Shown in pieces: positions 18,503 through 27,914 of a stretch of DNA of 32,175 bases; position 1 is the stretch's first letter, and each line of letters begins with the position of its first letter. The DNA comes from Methanomassiliicoccaceae archaeon (GTDB lineage Archaea; Thermoplasmatota; Thermoplasmata; Methanomassiliicoccales; Methanomethylophilaceae), in the NCBI GenBank assembly GCA_016281925.1, contig JAEEJP010000113.1:1-32175 (forward strand), read 5' to 3'. The notes under the pieces were generated by a model that saw only the letters and a program-made list of their open reading frames with translations, did not search any database and had not been told where the DNA came from. The translations under genes and the position numbers were made by a program.

Positions 18503-19564
18503 TTATCTGCCCAGAACTTCCCCCAGAGCATCGAGCAGGGCGTCGTAATCCTCTTCCGAGAGGTTTCCGATGTGCCCCACGCGCAGGACCCTGCCGCGGA
18601 GATCCCCGCCGCTGGGCGTGACCGTGATGCCGTAGCTGTCCCTCAGCTTCAGGAACACGTCATACGCGTTGCCGCCGAACAGTATGGGGGTGACTGCGTT
18701 GGACAGGGGATAATCCGGCATGGGGATCCCCATCTCTGCGGCGCCCTTCCTGAAATATGCCGCAAGATGCGCCGTGCGCCCGATCCAGGTTTCCAGCCCT
18801 TCCTCGGAGATCTTCCTGAGCATGGCGTTCAGATCCAGCAGAATCCCCACGGCAGGGGTGAAAGGCGTCTGGCCCCTCTCCTGATCCAGGAGATGGTGCT
18901 TGAGATCCAGATAATAGAGGCCGGAATCCCTTCTGAGAAGCCTGTCCTTGTATATCCCGCGCCTCATCACCACCGCGGAGATCCCCGGGGCCAAGGAAAG
19001 CGCTTTCTGAGAGCTGATAATGACTGCATCGATCCCGTCCTTCTCCATGTCCAGCGGATCGGCCAGGAAAGAACTTATCGCGTCGACGATCAGATACATC
19101 CCTTTGCGCCTGCAGAACGCCGACAGCATCCCGATGTCATACAGCTGGCCTGTCGAGGTCTCGTCCATGTTCACCAGCATCCCCGAGTATTCCTTGCCGG
19201 AGAACGGCTCCAGATCCTCTTCCGACAGGGCTTTGCCGAACGGCAGGACGACGTCGTCGTGGGGTATGCCGTGGACGCCGCAGATCTCGGCGAAGCGCTT
19301 TCCGAACCCGCCGCCGCATATTATCAGAAGGCGGTCCCCGCGCCCGAAGAATCCCGCGACGGCGGCCTCCATCGCGCCCGTCCCGGATGCGGTCAGGAAT
19401 GCCGCTTTGGATCCTTCTCCGGCTCCGAGAAGCCTTTTCAAGATCGCTTCTGATTCCAGCATGGTCTCCGAGAACTGGTTGGTCCTGAAGTAAGGCAGCT
19501 GCTTCCCCGATCCCTCCAGGATTTCGGGGTACATCATCACGGGCCCGACTGTGAAAAGCCTCAT
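18503..19564 (-). CDS. Class V aminotransferase (alanine-glyoxylate / 2-aminoethylphosphonate aminotransferase-like)
   Basis: MRLFTVGPVMMYPEILEGSG...TASGTGAMEAAVAGFFGRGDRLLII...VDAISSFLADPLDMEKDGIDAVIISSQKAL. Confidence 0.85.
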   Translation of the reverse strand: MRLFTVGPVMMYPEILEGSGKQLPYFRTNQFSETMLESEAILKRLLGAGEGSKAAFLTASGTGAMEAAVAGFFGRGDRLLIICGGGFGKRFAEICGVHGIPHDDVVLPFGKALSEEDLEPFSGKEYSGMLVNMDETSTGQLYDIGMLSAFCRRKGMYLIVDAISSFLADPLDMEKDGIDAVIISSQKALSLAPGISAVVMRRGIYKDRLLRRDSGLYYLDLKHHLLDQERGQTPFTPAVGILLDLNAMLRKISEEGLETWIGRTAHLAAYFRKGAAEMGIPMPDYPLSNAVTPILFGGNAYDVFLKLRDSYGITVTPSGGDLRGRVLRVGHIGNLSEEDYDALLDALGEVLGR

Positions 19565-19629
19565 CCTTATCGGCCCGAAAATGGGGAAACTGGTATTTAT
19601 GATAGGACAGAAGCAAATGGATTTGGGAC

Positions 19630-19662
19630 CCCCGGAAAACCCGGGGAAGGGGCCGGAGCCCC
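19630..19662 (-). terminator. Tandem GC hairpins downstream of malic enzyme
   Basis: ccccgg-aaaac-ccgggg (19630-19646) followed by ggggc-cgga-gcccc (19649-19662). Confidence 0.5.
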
Positions 19663-19666
19663 GGGA

Positions 19667-21028
19667 TCACTCCCTGTATTCCTTGATGAAGCCGTCGGCC
19701 ATCATCTTGGCGGTGAGGGATCTGGATCTGGTGATCATGAATTCGGCCTTTTCGCGGAGCTCCTGCGCCGAGAGCTTGAGCCTGGCGACTCCCTGCTCCT
19801 GGGCCTTCATGCCGACCGCCACGGCCTCCTCGATGAAGGCGTTGGTCTCGGACATGGTGGGCACGATGTAATCCTCGGAGATTCCCTTCTCCTCGGCGGT
19901 CTTGGCCAGGGATCTGGCAGCGGCGATGCACATCTCGTCGGTGATGGTCTTGGCCCTCACGTCGAGCACGCCGCGGAATATTGCGGGGAATCCCATGGAA
20001 TTGTTGACCTGGTTGGGGAAATCGGACCTTCCGGTGGCGAAGACCTTGCATCCGTGCTCCTTGGCTTCCCAGGGCCAGATCTCGGGCACTGGGTTGGCGG
20101 TGGCGAAGATGATCGGGTCGTCTGCCATGAGATCTACGTATTCCGGAGGGATGGTCCCGGGCCCGGGCTTGGAAGCCGCGATTACGATGTCGGCGTCCTT
20201 GAAGGCCTCCTTCATGCCACCTGTCTTTCCGGCTCCGTTGGTCTTCTTGCAGATCTCCCACTTCTGCCTGAAGCTGCCCTCGACATCCTTCCTCTCGAGG
20301 TTGAGGATGCCCTTGGAATCGCACATGCACATGTTCTCGGGCTTGAATCCGGTGGCGAGCATCAGCCTGGCGATGGCGATGGAAGCCGCGCCTGCTCCGA
20401 TGACGGTGATGCGGGACTCCTCGAGCTTCTTGCCGACGAGCTTCATGGCATTGATGGCTCCCGCGACCTCGACGGTGGCGGTTCCCTGCTGGTCGTCATG
20501 CCAGACGGGGATCTTGCAGTCCCTCCTGAGCTCGTCCAGGATGTCGAAGCACTTGGGGTTGGAGATGTCCTCGAGGTTGATTCCGCCGAAAGAGGGCGCG
20601 ATGAGCCTGACGGTCTCGATGATCTTGTCGGGATCCTTGGTGTCCAGGCATATCGGGACGCAGTCGACCCCTCCGAGGTACTTGAACAGCATCCCCTTGC
20701 CTTCCATGACGGGCATGGCGGCTTCGGGGCCGATGTCTCCAAGGCCCAGGACACGGGTGCCGTCCGACACGACCGCGACGGTGTTCCACTTCCAGGTGTG
20801 CTCGTACACCATGTCGGGATTCTTCGCGATGTCCTTGCAGGGCTCCGCCACTCCGGGGGAATACCAGATCGCGAAATCGTCGAAATTCCTGACGCACGCC
20901 TTGGGGACGACCTCGATCTTCCCGCCGTAATATGGATGCATCTTCAGGGCGTCCTTGCCGGGCTTCTGGGCTCTCTCGAGCCTCTCTTCGGGGGTCAGAT
21001 CCTTGTAATCCTTCTTCTCTGCTGCCAT
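19667..21028 (-). CDS. maeB: NAD(P)-dependent malic enzyme
   Basis: MAAEKKDYKDLTPEERLERAQKPGKDALKMHPYYGGKIEVVPK...YSPGVAEPCKDIAKNPDMVYEHTWKWNTVAVVSDGTRVLGLGDIG. Confidence 0.92.
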   Translation of the reverse strand: MAAEKKDYKDLTPEERLERAQKPGKDALKMHPYYGGKIEVVPKACVRNFDDFAIWYSPGVAEPCKDIAKNPDMVYEHTWKWNTVAVVSDGTRVLGLGDIGPEAAMPVMEGKGMLFKYLGGVDCVPICLDTKDPDKIIETVRLIAPSFGGINLEDISNPKCFDILDELRRDCKIPVWHDDQQGTATVEVAGAINAMKLVGKKLEESRITVIGAGAASIAIARLMLATGFKPENMCMCDSKGILNLERKDVEGSFRQKWEICKKTNGAGKTGGMKEAFKDADIVIAASKPGPGTIPPEYVDLMADDPIIFATANPVPEIWPWEAKEHGCKVFATGRSDFPNQVNNSMGFPAIFRGVLDVRAKTITDEMCIAAARSLAKTAEEKGISEDYIVPTMSETNAFIEEAVAVGMKAQEQGVARLKLSAQELREKAEFMITRSRSLTAKMMADGFIKEYRE

Positions 21029-21301
21029 TTTGGTCCACCTTTGTCTACGAATTCCGTAAAAAACGGTTCGAATTTTATCATCAGTCATGCCTAATTGCAT
21101 ATTTATAAGTAATCTGACGACGAACAACGTAGCCATCCTTACGATATGCGTTAGACCGGGCCGATGCCCTTGTTTTCTGCGATAACCGCGACTTTACGAT
21201 ATAAACATGGCTACAGGACGTGCCCGGGCTTTTGGATTGACTGCCGCCGGCCGCAGACCGCTCCGGGATACCGTCTTAATATCGGACGGCCATCCGGGAC
21301 C

Positions 21302-22921
21302 ATGGCGAAGGAGATCTCTGTCGCTCTGATAGACGGCTACATCGACGATCCGGCGGCGCTCGGCGTGCCTCCTTACATATCGCCGATGATACGCTCCATC
21401 GCCGGAGCCGCCCTGGATGCGGGAGCCGACAGAGTGGAATACGTCTCCATAGACATGATCCGCAAGGGAAAAAAGATCCCGGACGCATCTGTCACTGTAG
21501 TGCTGTCCGGAAACACCGTCCCCGGTAAGTACCTCCGTTCGATGCCCATGTCCTCGAAAGAGCTGGAAAGCATCTTCCCCCGCCTGAAAGGATGGCGCAT
21601 GATCAGCGGATCGGCGGCGGACACTGCGGCCGCGGAGAAATTCGATTTTATCGTAAGAAAAGACCCTGCCGCATCCCTGTACGACGGGATGACAGGGAAA
21701 GAAGTAGGAGAGAGGCCCCGCACTCTTGACGAATGGAACAGATGGATGCTCCTGGGAGCGGATATCGTCGCTCAGCACCAGGATTTCCCGCAGCCGCTGG
21801 TGGCCGAGATAGAATCCTACCGCGGATGCCACAGATACTCCACGGGGGGATGCTCCTATTGCATAGAGCCCCTCAAAGGCAGGCCGCTGACCAGAAAGCC
21901 CGGGGACATCCTCGCCGAAGCCCGGAAGCTCAGGGATATCGGGGTAGCCAACATAAGAGTCGGAGGCCAGACATGCATAGTATCCTACGGCTCGGACGAC
22001 AGCTCCCCCGTCCCGAGGCCCGACCCCTCCGCGGTGAAGGAGCTTTTCGGAGGGCTCTCTTCCATGGGTTTCGATACCGTCCACGTGGACAACGCCGACG
22101 CGGCGGTCATCGCCACATACCCCGGCGAATCGCGCGAAGTCCTGGAGACCATCGCGGAATGCTGCACCGACGGGAACGTGCTCGCCTTGGGCATGGAATC
22201 AGCCGATCCCAGGGTGTACATGGAGAACAACCTGAACAGCACATCGGAGCAGGTTATGGCGGCCGTCAGGCTCATAAACGAGATAGGAAGCGCGAGAGGC
22301 CCCAGAGGGATGCCGAAGCTCCTCCCCGGGATAAACATAATATGCGGCCTGGACGGCGAGACCGCGGCCACCTACCGGATGGATCTGGACTTCCTCAGGA
22401 AGATCAGGGACGAGAATCTGATGGTCAGGCGCATAAACATCCGCCAGGTGCTTCCCGTAAGGCGCGAATTCAGCGTCAGAGTGGACCAGAGAAGGTTCAA
22501 GAGATTCAAGGAAGACGTCCGCTCGGAAATAGACCGGGCCATGCTCGAACGCATCGCGCCGTACGGCACCGTCCTCAGGGATGTCTACGCCGAGCTCAAC
22601 GACGGCAACATGACTTTCGGAAGGCAGATTGGCTCCTATCCGCTTCTGGTCGGGATTCCCTATAAAGTAGAGACCGAGAAATTCTATGACGTTTTCATAA
22701 CCGATTGGGGGTTCCGCTCGATTACCGGGGTGACATATCCGTTCGACATCAATAGCATGCCTCTCCGGGCTTTGGAATCCCTCCCCGGGATCGGAAAGAA
22801 AAGGGCGGCGAAACTGGTCCTCGAAAGGCCCTTCTCCGGCCCGGACGATCTTGCGGAAGCCATAGGGGACCCTTCGGTGACCGAAAAACTGCTGGAGATG
22901 ATCGGGCCCGCGATAGAGCGA
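21302..22921 (+). CDS. Radical SAM protein with C-terminal HhH (COG1031-like; 539 aa) ending at CGA 22919-22921; the standard-code ORF runs to 23152
   Basis: YRGCHRYSTGGCSYCIEPLKGRP...; C-terminal LESLPGIGKKRAAKLVLERPF HhH; ...MIGPAIE|CGA|. Confidence 0.88.
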
Positions 22922-22985
22922 TGCCGTCCCGCCCGTGCTTCTCCCTTATGCCACCGATATATACGAGAGAGCCGTTTTTCCAGCC

Positions 22986-23501
22986 ATGTCAATCTTCGTC
23001 ACCGTCGCTCTGATGGGATCCATCGTCGCGATGCTCATCGGCGGAATATTCGTCATCATGTATGTCCGCGGCTCCGGCAAAAAGGAAGCCTCCGAGATTG
23101 CCGGCCTGGCCCTCAGAACCGATCTCAGACCTGGGGATTTCATAGAGTATGAGACAGAAAAACAGGACACGGCAAGCGCCGAGAGGTATGAGATCGTCTC
23201 CGGAGAAGGCGGCAGATATTCTGTGAGGATCACGGACGCCGCCGGCGACAGGACAGAGATCATGTCGCCCGCGGAATTCCTCGGGAAGCTCCGCCGGAAC
23301 TCCCAGAAGATGTCCGGGATAAACTACAGGGAAGATGCTGTCCCCACGCGCTGGGGCAACGTCAGGTGTACCCTGTATGAGAAGGACTCCGGAAGGAAGG
23401 TCCTGTACATAGGGAATGACGGGATCCTCTACAAAGAGGAGGAGACCGAAAACGGCATCACCTCTGTGAGAAGCCTGAAGGACACGTCCCTGCTGGGATG
23501 A
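22986..23501 (+). CDS. Membrane-anchored small protein of unknown function
   Basis: MSIFVTVALMGSIVAMLIGGIFVIMYVRGSGKKEASEI...; one N-terminal TM helix; gatatatac TATA-like element about 30 nt upstream. Confidence 0.75.
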   Translation: MSIFVTVALMGSIVAMLIGGIFVIMYVRGSGKKEASEIAGLALRTDLRPGDFIEYETEKQDTASAERYEIVSGEGGRYSVRITDAAGDRTEIMSPAEFLGKLRRNSQKMSGINYREDAVPTRWGNVRCTLYEKDSGRKVLYIGNDGILYKEEETENGITSVRSLKDTSLLG

Positions 23502-23542
23502 TCCTTCTGCATCGATGCCTTCATATCGGACGGCCAGGAAAC

Positions 23543-24592
23543 ATGGATGCGAGACTTTCAGCCAAATTCCCGTTCCTGAAGGAAGCCTCCGGATTCGCGG
23601 CGGAGAACTCCGCAGATCTGGGTTCCCTCATGACCTCGGAGAGCTACTCCCCAGCCCGCGCCCGCGGGAAGGAAAGGGTGCTGGACGCCATAAACTCGGG
23701 CGAAGTCACGTACAAACCCCTGATGAGGGATTACGACTGCCTCATGGAGGTCCTGTCGTATCCGTACGCCAGGATTCTGGTCTCTGTGATATGGGACAGA
23801 TATCTCACCAAAAGATACGCGCTCGGGGAGGCCGTCCGCATGAACAAAGTGCTCGCCGACGAAGACCGCCAGACTGTGCTGGAGGTCTCCGATGAGCTGG
23901 GATTCAAAGCGTCGACGGACGGGGACGGCATCATGCGCATGAAATTCCCGGACTATCTCATGCTTTCCAGCAGGATGAAAAGCGTGGACTGGAAGCTGAT
24001 CAACAGCGACGTCCGCTCCGGGATCGTTTTCCTTCCCAGAGAGAAATTCAACCGCCTGATGCAGAACGCCCTGCAGGACAAGATAGAGTCCGAGCTGCCC
24101 CTCAGGCCCCCGGAGGAGTTCCTCCCGTACCTGCAGAAGGATTGCGACGAAGTGAGAGCGGCATTGGAGGATGCCAAGATGAAGATGAGCCCGACCCGCG
24201 GGGAAGGGATGAAAGGCGAATACCTCCCGCCATGCGTCACGCATCTTCTGGAGATGGCGATGAAAGGCATCAACCTGCCCCACAGCGGAAGGTTCGCCCT
24301 GGTGACGTTCATGTCCGCCCTGGGGCTGGATTACGACGGCATCATCAGGATCTTCGCCGAATCCCCGGATTTCGACGAATCCAAATCGGAATACCAGATT
24401 AAGCACATCACGGGGGAGCTGTACGGAAGGGATGCGTATACCCCGCCGGAATGCAAGACCATGAAGACTGAAGGGCTCTGCTTCGAGCCGGACGCCCTGT
24501 GCGCGAAGATAAACCATCCCCTGAACTATTACAGGATAAAATCCAGGGGCCCCCGGAAAACGGATGCCGGGGCCCCCGGAAACAAAGCCTGA
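23543..24592 (+). CDS. priL: Archaeal DNA primase large subunit PriL
   Basis: MDARLSAKFPFLKEASGFAAEN...LPPCVTHLLEMAMKGINLPHSGRFALVTFMSALGLDYDGIIRIF...CKTMKTEGLC; conserved Cys of the Fe-S domain. Confidence 0.93.
   Translation: MDARLSAKFPFLKEASGFAAENSADLGSLMTSESYSPARARGKERVLDAINSGEVTYKPLMRDYDCLMEVLSYPYARILVSVIWDRYLTKRYALGEAVRMNKVLADEDRQTVLEVSDELGFKASTDGDGIMRMKFPDYLMLSSRMKSVDWKLINSDVRSGIVFLPREKFNRLMQNALQDKIESELPLRPPEEFLPYLQKDCDEVRAALEDAKMKMSPTRGEGMKGEYLPPCVTHLLEMAMKGINLPHSGRFALVTFMSALGLDYDGIIRIFAESPDFDESKSEYQIKHITGELYGRDAYTPPECKTMKTEGLCFEPDALCAKINHPLNYYRIKSRGPRKTDAGAPGNKA
24546..24584. repeat. Direct GC-rich repeat / hairpin at the 3' end of priL
   Basis: ggggcccccggaaaac (24546-24561) and ggggcccccggaaac (second copy, about 24569-24583), each internally palindromic. 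Confidence 0.6.
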
Positions 24593-25246
24593 TCAGCTCT
24601 TCCTGTCCTCTCCGCAGAGGTTCCGCCATGTTATGATGGCCCTCTGGATGGCGGTGAGGTTCCCTACGACGGCGAACCAGAGCATCATTATCTCCAGCCA
24701 GTTCAGTTCGAACCCGGCTATCCCGAACGATCCGAGCCCGAACTGCATCATGACGAACTGTATGATCGGGAACAGCGTGGAAAGGACGACCCTGTCCGCG
24801 CGCCCCAGCAGCCCCGCATAAAGGCGCGGAGCCCCGATGGCCTGTGCCTGCGTCCCCATATACGAAGTCAGCAGGACGCCCACCAGAGCGGCCATCCCGA
24901 GATACGGGTCGCACCAGGCGCTCACCGCCACCCCGCCGATCATGAACACGTCCGCGTATCTGTCGAACACATGGTCCAGATAATCGCCTTTGCGGGAAGC
25001 TTTCCCGGCCAGTTTGGCCACTTTGCCGTCCAGCGCGTCGAAGTATCCCGACACGATCACTGATACGGCGCCCGCTATCAGCAGATATTCCTTCCCTTCG
25101 AACCCGCTGAAATAGAATATCACGCCGCACAGCAGCGCGATTATGAGCCCTATCCACGATATCAGATTCGGATTGACGTTTATCAGCCTCTTGGCCACCG
25201 GGGCCAAGGCGAAGTCTGCCCTCGCTCTCTGTCCGTCAAGAACCAT
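24593..25246 (-). CDS. CDP-alcohol phosphatidyltransferase (archaetidylinositol-phosphate synthase-like)
   Basis: DALDGKVAKLAGKASRKGDYLDHVFDRYADV, CDP-alcohol PT motif. Confidence 0.88.
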   Translation of the reverse strand: MVLDGQRARADFALAPVAKRLINVNPNLISWIGLIIALLCGVIFYFSGFEGKEYLLIAGAVSVIVSGYFDALDGKVAKLAGKASRKGDYLDHVFDRYADVFMIGGVAVSAWCDPYLGMAALVGVLLTSYMGTQAQAIGAPRLYAGLLGRADRVVLSTLFPIIQFVMMQFGLGSFGIAGFELNWLEIMMLWFAVVGNLTAIQRAIITWRNLCGEDRKS

Positions 25247-25761
25247 TTTTCCATCTCCTGAGACCAGTCGGCCGTCCCCGGGGGGAACTCCCCGCCGGAA
25301 GCCGCCGATTCGATCATATCCGCGACCTCCGCCGCGGTGTGCCCGGTGCAGTCTATCTCCGCCACCGGTATGTCTGTATCCATAGATTCGCACAGGATCA
25401 CGTCCAGAACCTCGGATCTGACGTTCTCCAAGACCTTGGATTCGCCGTATCCTCTGGCTCTGAGCCTCTCCGCGAGAACCTCCGGGGAACATCTGAGGAC
25501 GATTATGCGCCCGCAGTCCATGAAATGGGACAGATGCCCCTCCATGAACGTGATGCCTCCGCGCCCCCTCAATTCCTCCAGGGAATCGTTGAGGAGATCC
25601 AGATCCACCTCGCGGGTGTCCCTCCCCTCGTCCAGGTCCCCGAGAAGCCCGTGCGATATTATATGGGCTTTCAGGTCCACGACCTCGAAACCTCTGGAGC
25701 GGAGCACGGCCGATGCCGTACTCTTCCCGGTCCCCGGAGTGCCTGTGATCGCTATCAGCAT
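25222..25761 (-). CDS. AK6/Fap7-like adenylate kinase (179 aa) ending at CGA; the standard-code ORF runs to 25183
   Basis: MLIAITGTPGTGKSTASAVLRSRGFEVVDLKAHI...MEKWFLTDRE|CGA|; P-loop GTPGTGKST. Confidence 0.88.
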
Positions 25762-26675
25762 CCGGATATCTCCCCGAAATAAGGTTCCGCCCTCTCCAAG
25801 GCGGCCTCCCATGAGGGGGTATTCGTCAATGCGCCGACTTTCTCCACCGCGAAGGAAGCGACGGACGCGGCGATGACCAGCGCCTCCGGGATGCGGTATC
25901 CGCGATGCAGGGAAGCGTAGAATCCGGCCCTGTAGGAATCGCCGGCACCGGTGACGTCGGCCACCCTGTCCGCTTTCACCGCCGGTATCCTCACCGTCTC
26001 GTCCCCGATGCGCGCCCGGCTCCCGTCCGTCCCGTAAGTGCATACCACCAGACCCACGTCCGCATCCAGTATGCTTTCCTTGCCGATGTATCTGACGAGG
26101 GACTCCGATTCCTTGATGTTGCAGAACAGCGCGTCCGCATGGCCCAGAGCCGCGGGGAAATTATCCGGGTTCCATATGCGGTGGGACTCCTGGGCGGGAT
26201 CCAGGGATATGAACGCATCCGGGAGGCGCTCCATCATCCTGATGTAATATGACGGCTGGCCTGTGCAGAAATGCACGTACTTGGACTTGGAGGCCATGCC
26301 GTCGAGCGTGATGCCGGTATCGTCCGCGAATCCCTGGGGGCCCTGGTAGAACAGAACCTTCTGGACCATGTCCTGATCGTTGACTACGATGGCTTTCGAC
26401 GTATCATACCCGCTCACGCGGACGAAATCGTCCATCAGCAGGCCGGAATCCCTGATGTCTTTCTCGAACGAAGCCGGGAAATCCTCCCCTACGAACGCGC
26501 ATATGGCTGTGGGGCAGCCGAGCCTGGCCGCGGTCACGGCGATGTTGGTCCCGGTTCCCCCCAGCGTGGTGGCCGCGGACAGTACGTCTTCCGTGGTGCC
26601 GGCGGCCGGGAATTTCTTCACCCCCATTATCTGATCTATAGTTACATGGCCGTAGACGGACAGGAAAGGGATCAT
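25755..26675 (-). CDS. PfkB-family carbohydrate/nucleoside kinase
   Basis: MIPFLSVYGHVTIDQIMGVKKFPAAGTTEDVLSAATTLGGTGTNIAVTAARLG...VADVTGAGDSYRAGF. Confidence 0.9.
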   Translation of the reverse strand: MIPFLSVYGHVTIDQIMGVKKFPAAGTTEDVLSAATTLGGTGTNIAVTAARLGCPTAICAFVGEDFPASFEKDIRDSGLLMDDFVRVSGYDTSKAIVVNDQDMVQKVLFYQGPQGFADDTGITLDGMASKSKYVHFCTGQPSYYIRMMERLPDAFISLDPAQESHRIWNPDNFPAALGHADALFCNIKESESLVRYIGKESILDADVGLVVCTYGTDGSRARIGDETVRIPAVKADRVADVTGAGDSYRAGFYASLHRGYRIPEALVIAASVASFAVEKVGALTNTPSWEAALERAEPYFGEISGC

Positions 26676-27910
26676 GTCCCCTCCTTCCATCCGGTGATGT
26701 AGCTCACCTGCGAGTCGGTCAGGGAATCGATCTCCACGCCCATGGACTTCAGTTTGATGGACGCTATCTCGGAGTCGATCTCGTGCGGAACGGCATAGAC
26801 CTTGGGCTCCATCTCTTTGTAATGGCGGGACATATGGACGATGCCCAGCGCCTGGGTGGCGAAGCTCATGTCCATGATCTCGGCGGGATGGCCCTGCCCG
26901 GCGGCGAGGTTCATCAGGCGGCCCTCGGCTATGAGATACAGGCTGCGGCCGTCCTTCATCTTGTATTCGTCGATGAAGTCGCGGACCCTCTCGCACGATA
27001 CCGAGGCTTCCTGGAGGGCAGGCTTGCTGATCTCGTTGTCGAAATGCCCCACGTTGCCCAGCACGCACCCGTCCTTCATCGCGGCGATGTGCTCGGCGGT
27101 TATGATGTCCTTGCATCCGGTGACGGTGATGATGATGTCTGCGGCCTTCACGGCGTCGATCATCTTCATGACCTCGAGCCCGTCCATCTTGGCCTCGATG
27201 GCTTTGACGGGGTCTACTTCGGTGACGATGACGGACGCTCCGAGGCCTTTGGCCCTCATCGCGACGCCTTTCCCGCACCATCCGTATCCGGCGACGACCA
27301 GCCTCTTCCCGGCCACTATGAGATTGGTGGCGTTCATCCATCCGTCGAAGGCGGACTGGCCGGTCCCGTATCTGTTGTCGAACAGGAACTTCATCTTGGC
27401 GTCGTTGATGTCCAGGACGGGGAACTTGAGGGCCCCGTCGGCCGCCATCGCCCTGAGGCGCACCACGCCTGTGGTGGTCTCCTCGTTCGCCGCTTTCACC
27501 GTGGAAAGGACCTCTTTGCGGGAGGTGTGGGACATCGCGATCAGATCGGCGCCGTCGTCGATTATGAAATCGGGCGACATGTCGAGGACCGCATTGAGAT
27601 TGCGGTAGTATTCCTCGGACGATTCCCATTTTTTGGCGTATACCTTGAGGCCGAACTCCTCGCGGAGCGCCAGCGCCACAGAATCGTCGGTAGAAAGCGG
27701 GTTGCAGCTGGCCAGGCGTATCTCCGCGCCCGCGTCAGCGAGGGTCACTGCCAGCATACCGGTCTTCGCCTCCGTGTGCAATGCCATCCCGACCTTGAGT
27801 CCGGCGAGAGGCTGCTCGTCTATGAAGCGCTTCCTTATGTCCCTCAGGACCGGCATGTGGCTTTCTGCCCAGTGCAGCCTGAGGGATCCCCTTTTGAGCT
27901 CATCGTCCAT
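26672..27910 (-). CDS. ahcY: S-adenosyl-/S-inosyl-homocysteine hydrolase
   Basis: RDIRKRFIDEQPLAGLKVGMALHTEAKTGMLAVTLADAGAEIRLASCNPLSTDDSVA...NRYGTGQSAFDGWMNATN...GYGWCGKGVA. Confidence 0.96.
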   Translation of the reverse strand: MDDELKRGSLRLHWAESHMPVLRDIRKRFIDEQPLAGLKVGMALHTEAKTGMLAVTLADAGAEIRLASCNPLSTDDSVALALREEFGLKVYAKKWESSEEYYRNLNAVLDMSPDFIIDDGADLIAMSHTSRKEVLSTVKAANEETTTGVVRLRAMAADGALKFPVLDINDAKMKFLFDNRYGTGQSAFDGWMNATNLIVAGKRLVVAGYGWCGKGVAMRAKGLGASVIVTEVDPVKAIEAKMDGLEVMKMIDAVKAADIIITVTGCKDIITAEHIAAMKDGCVLGNVGHFDNEISKPALQEASVSCERVRDFIDEYKMKDGRSLYLIAEGRLMNLAAGQGHPAEIMDMSFATQALGIVHMSRHYKEMEPKVYAVPHEIDSEIASIKLKSMGVEIDSLTDSQVSYITGWKEGT

Positions 27911-27914
27911 AGTA

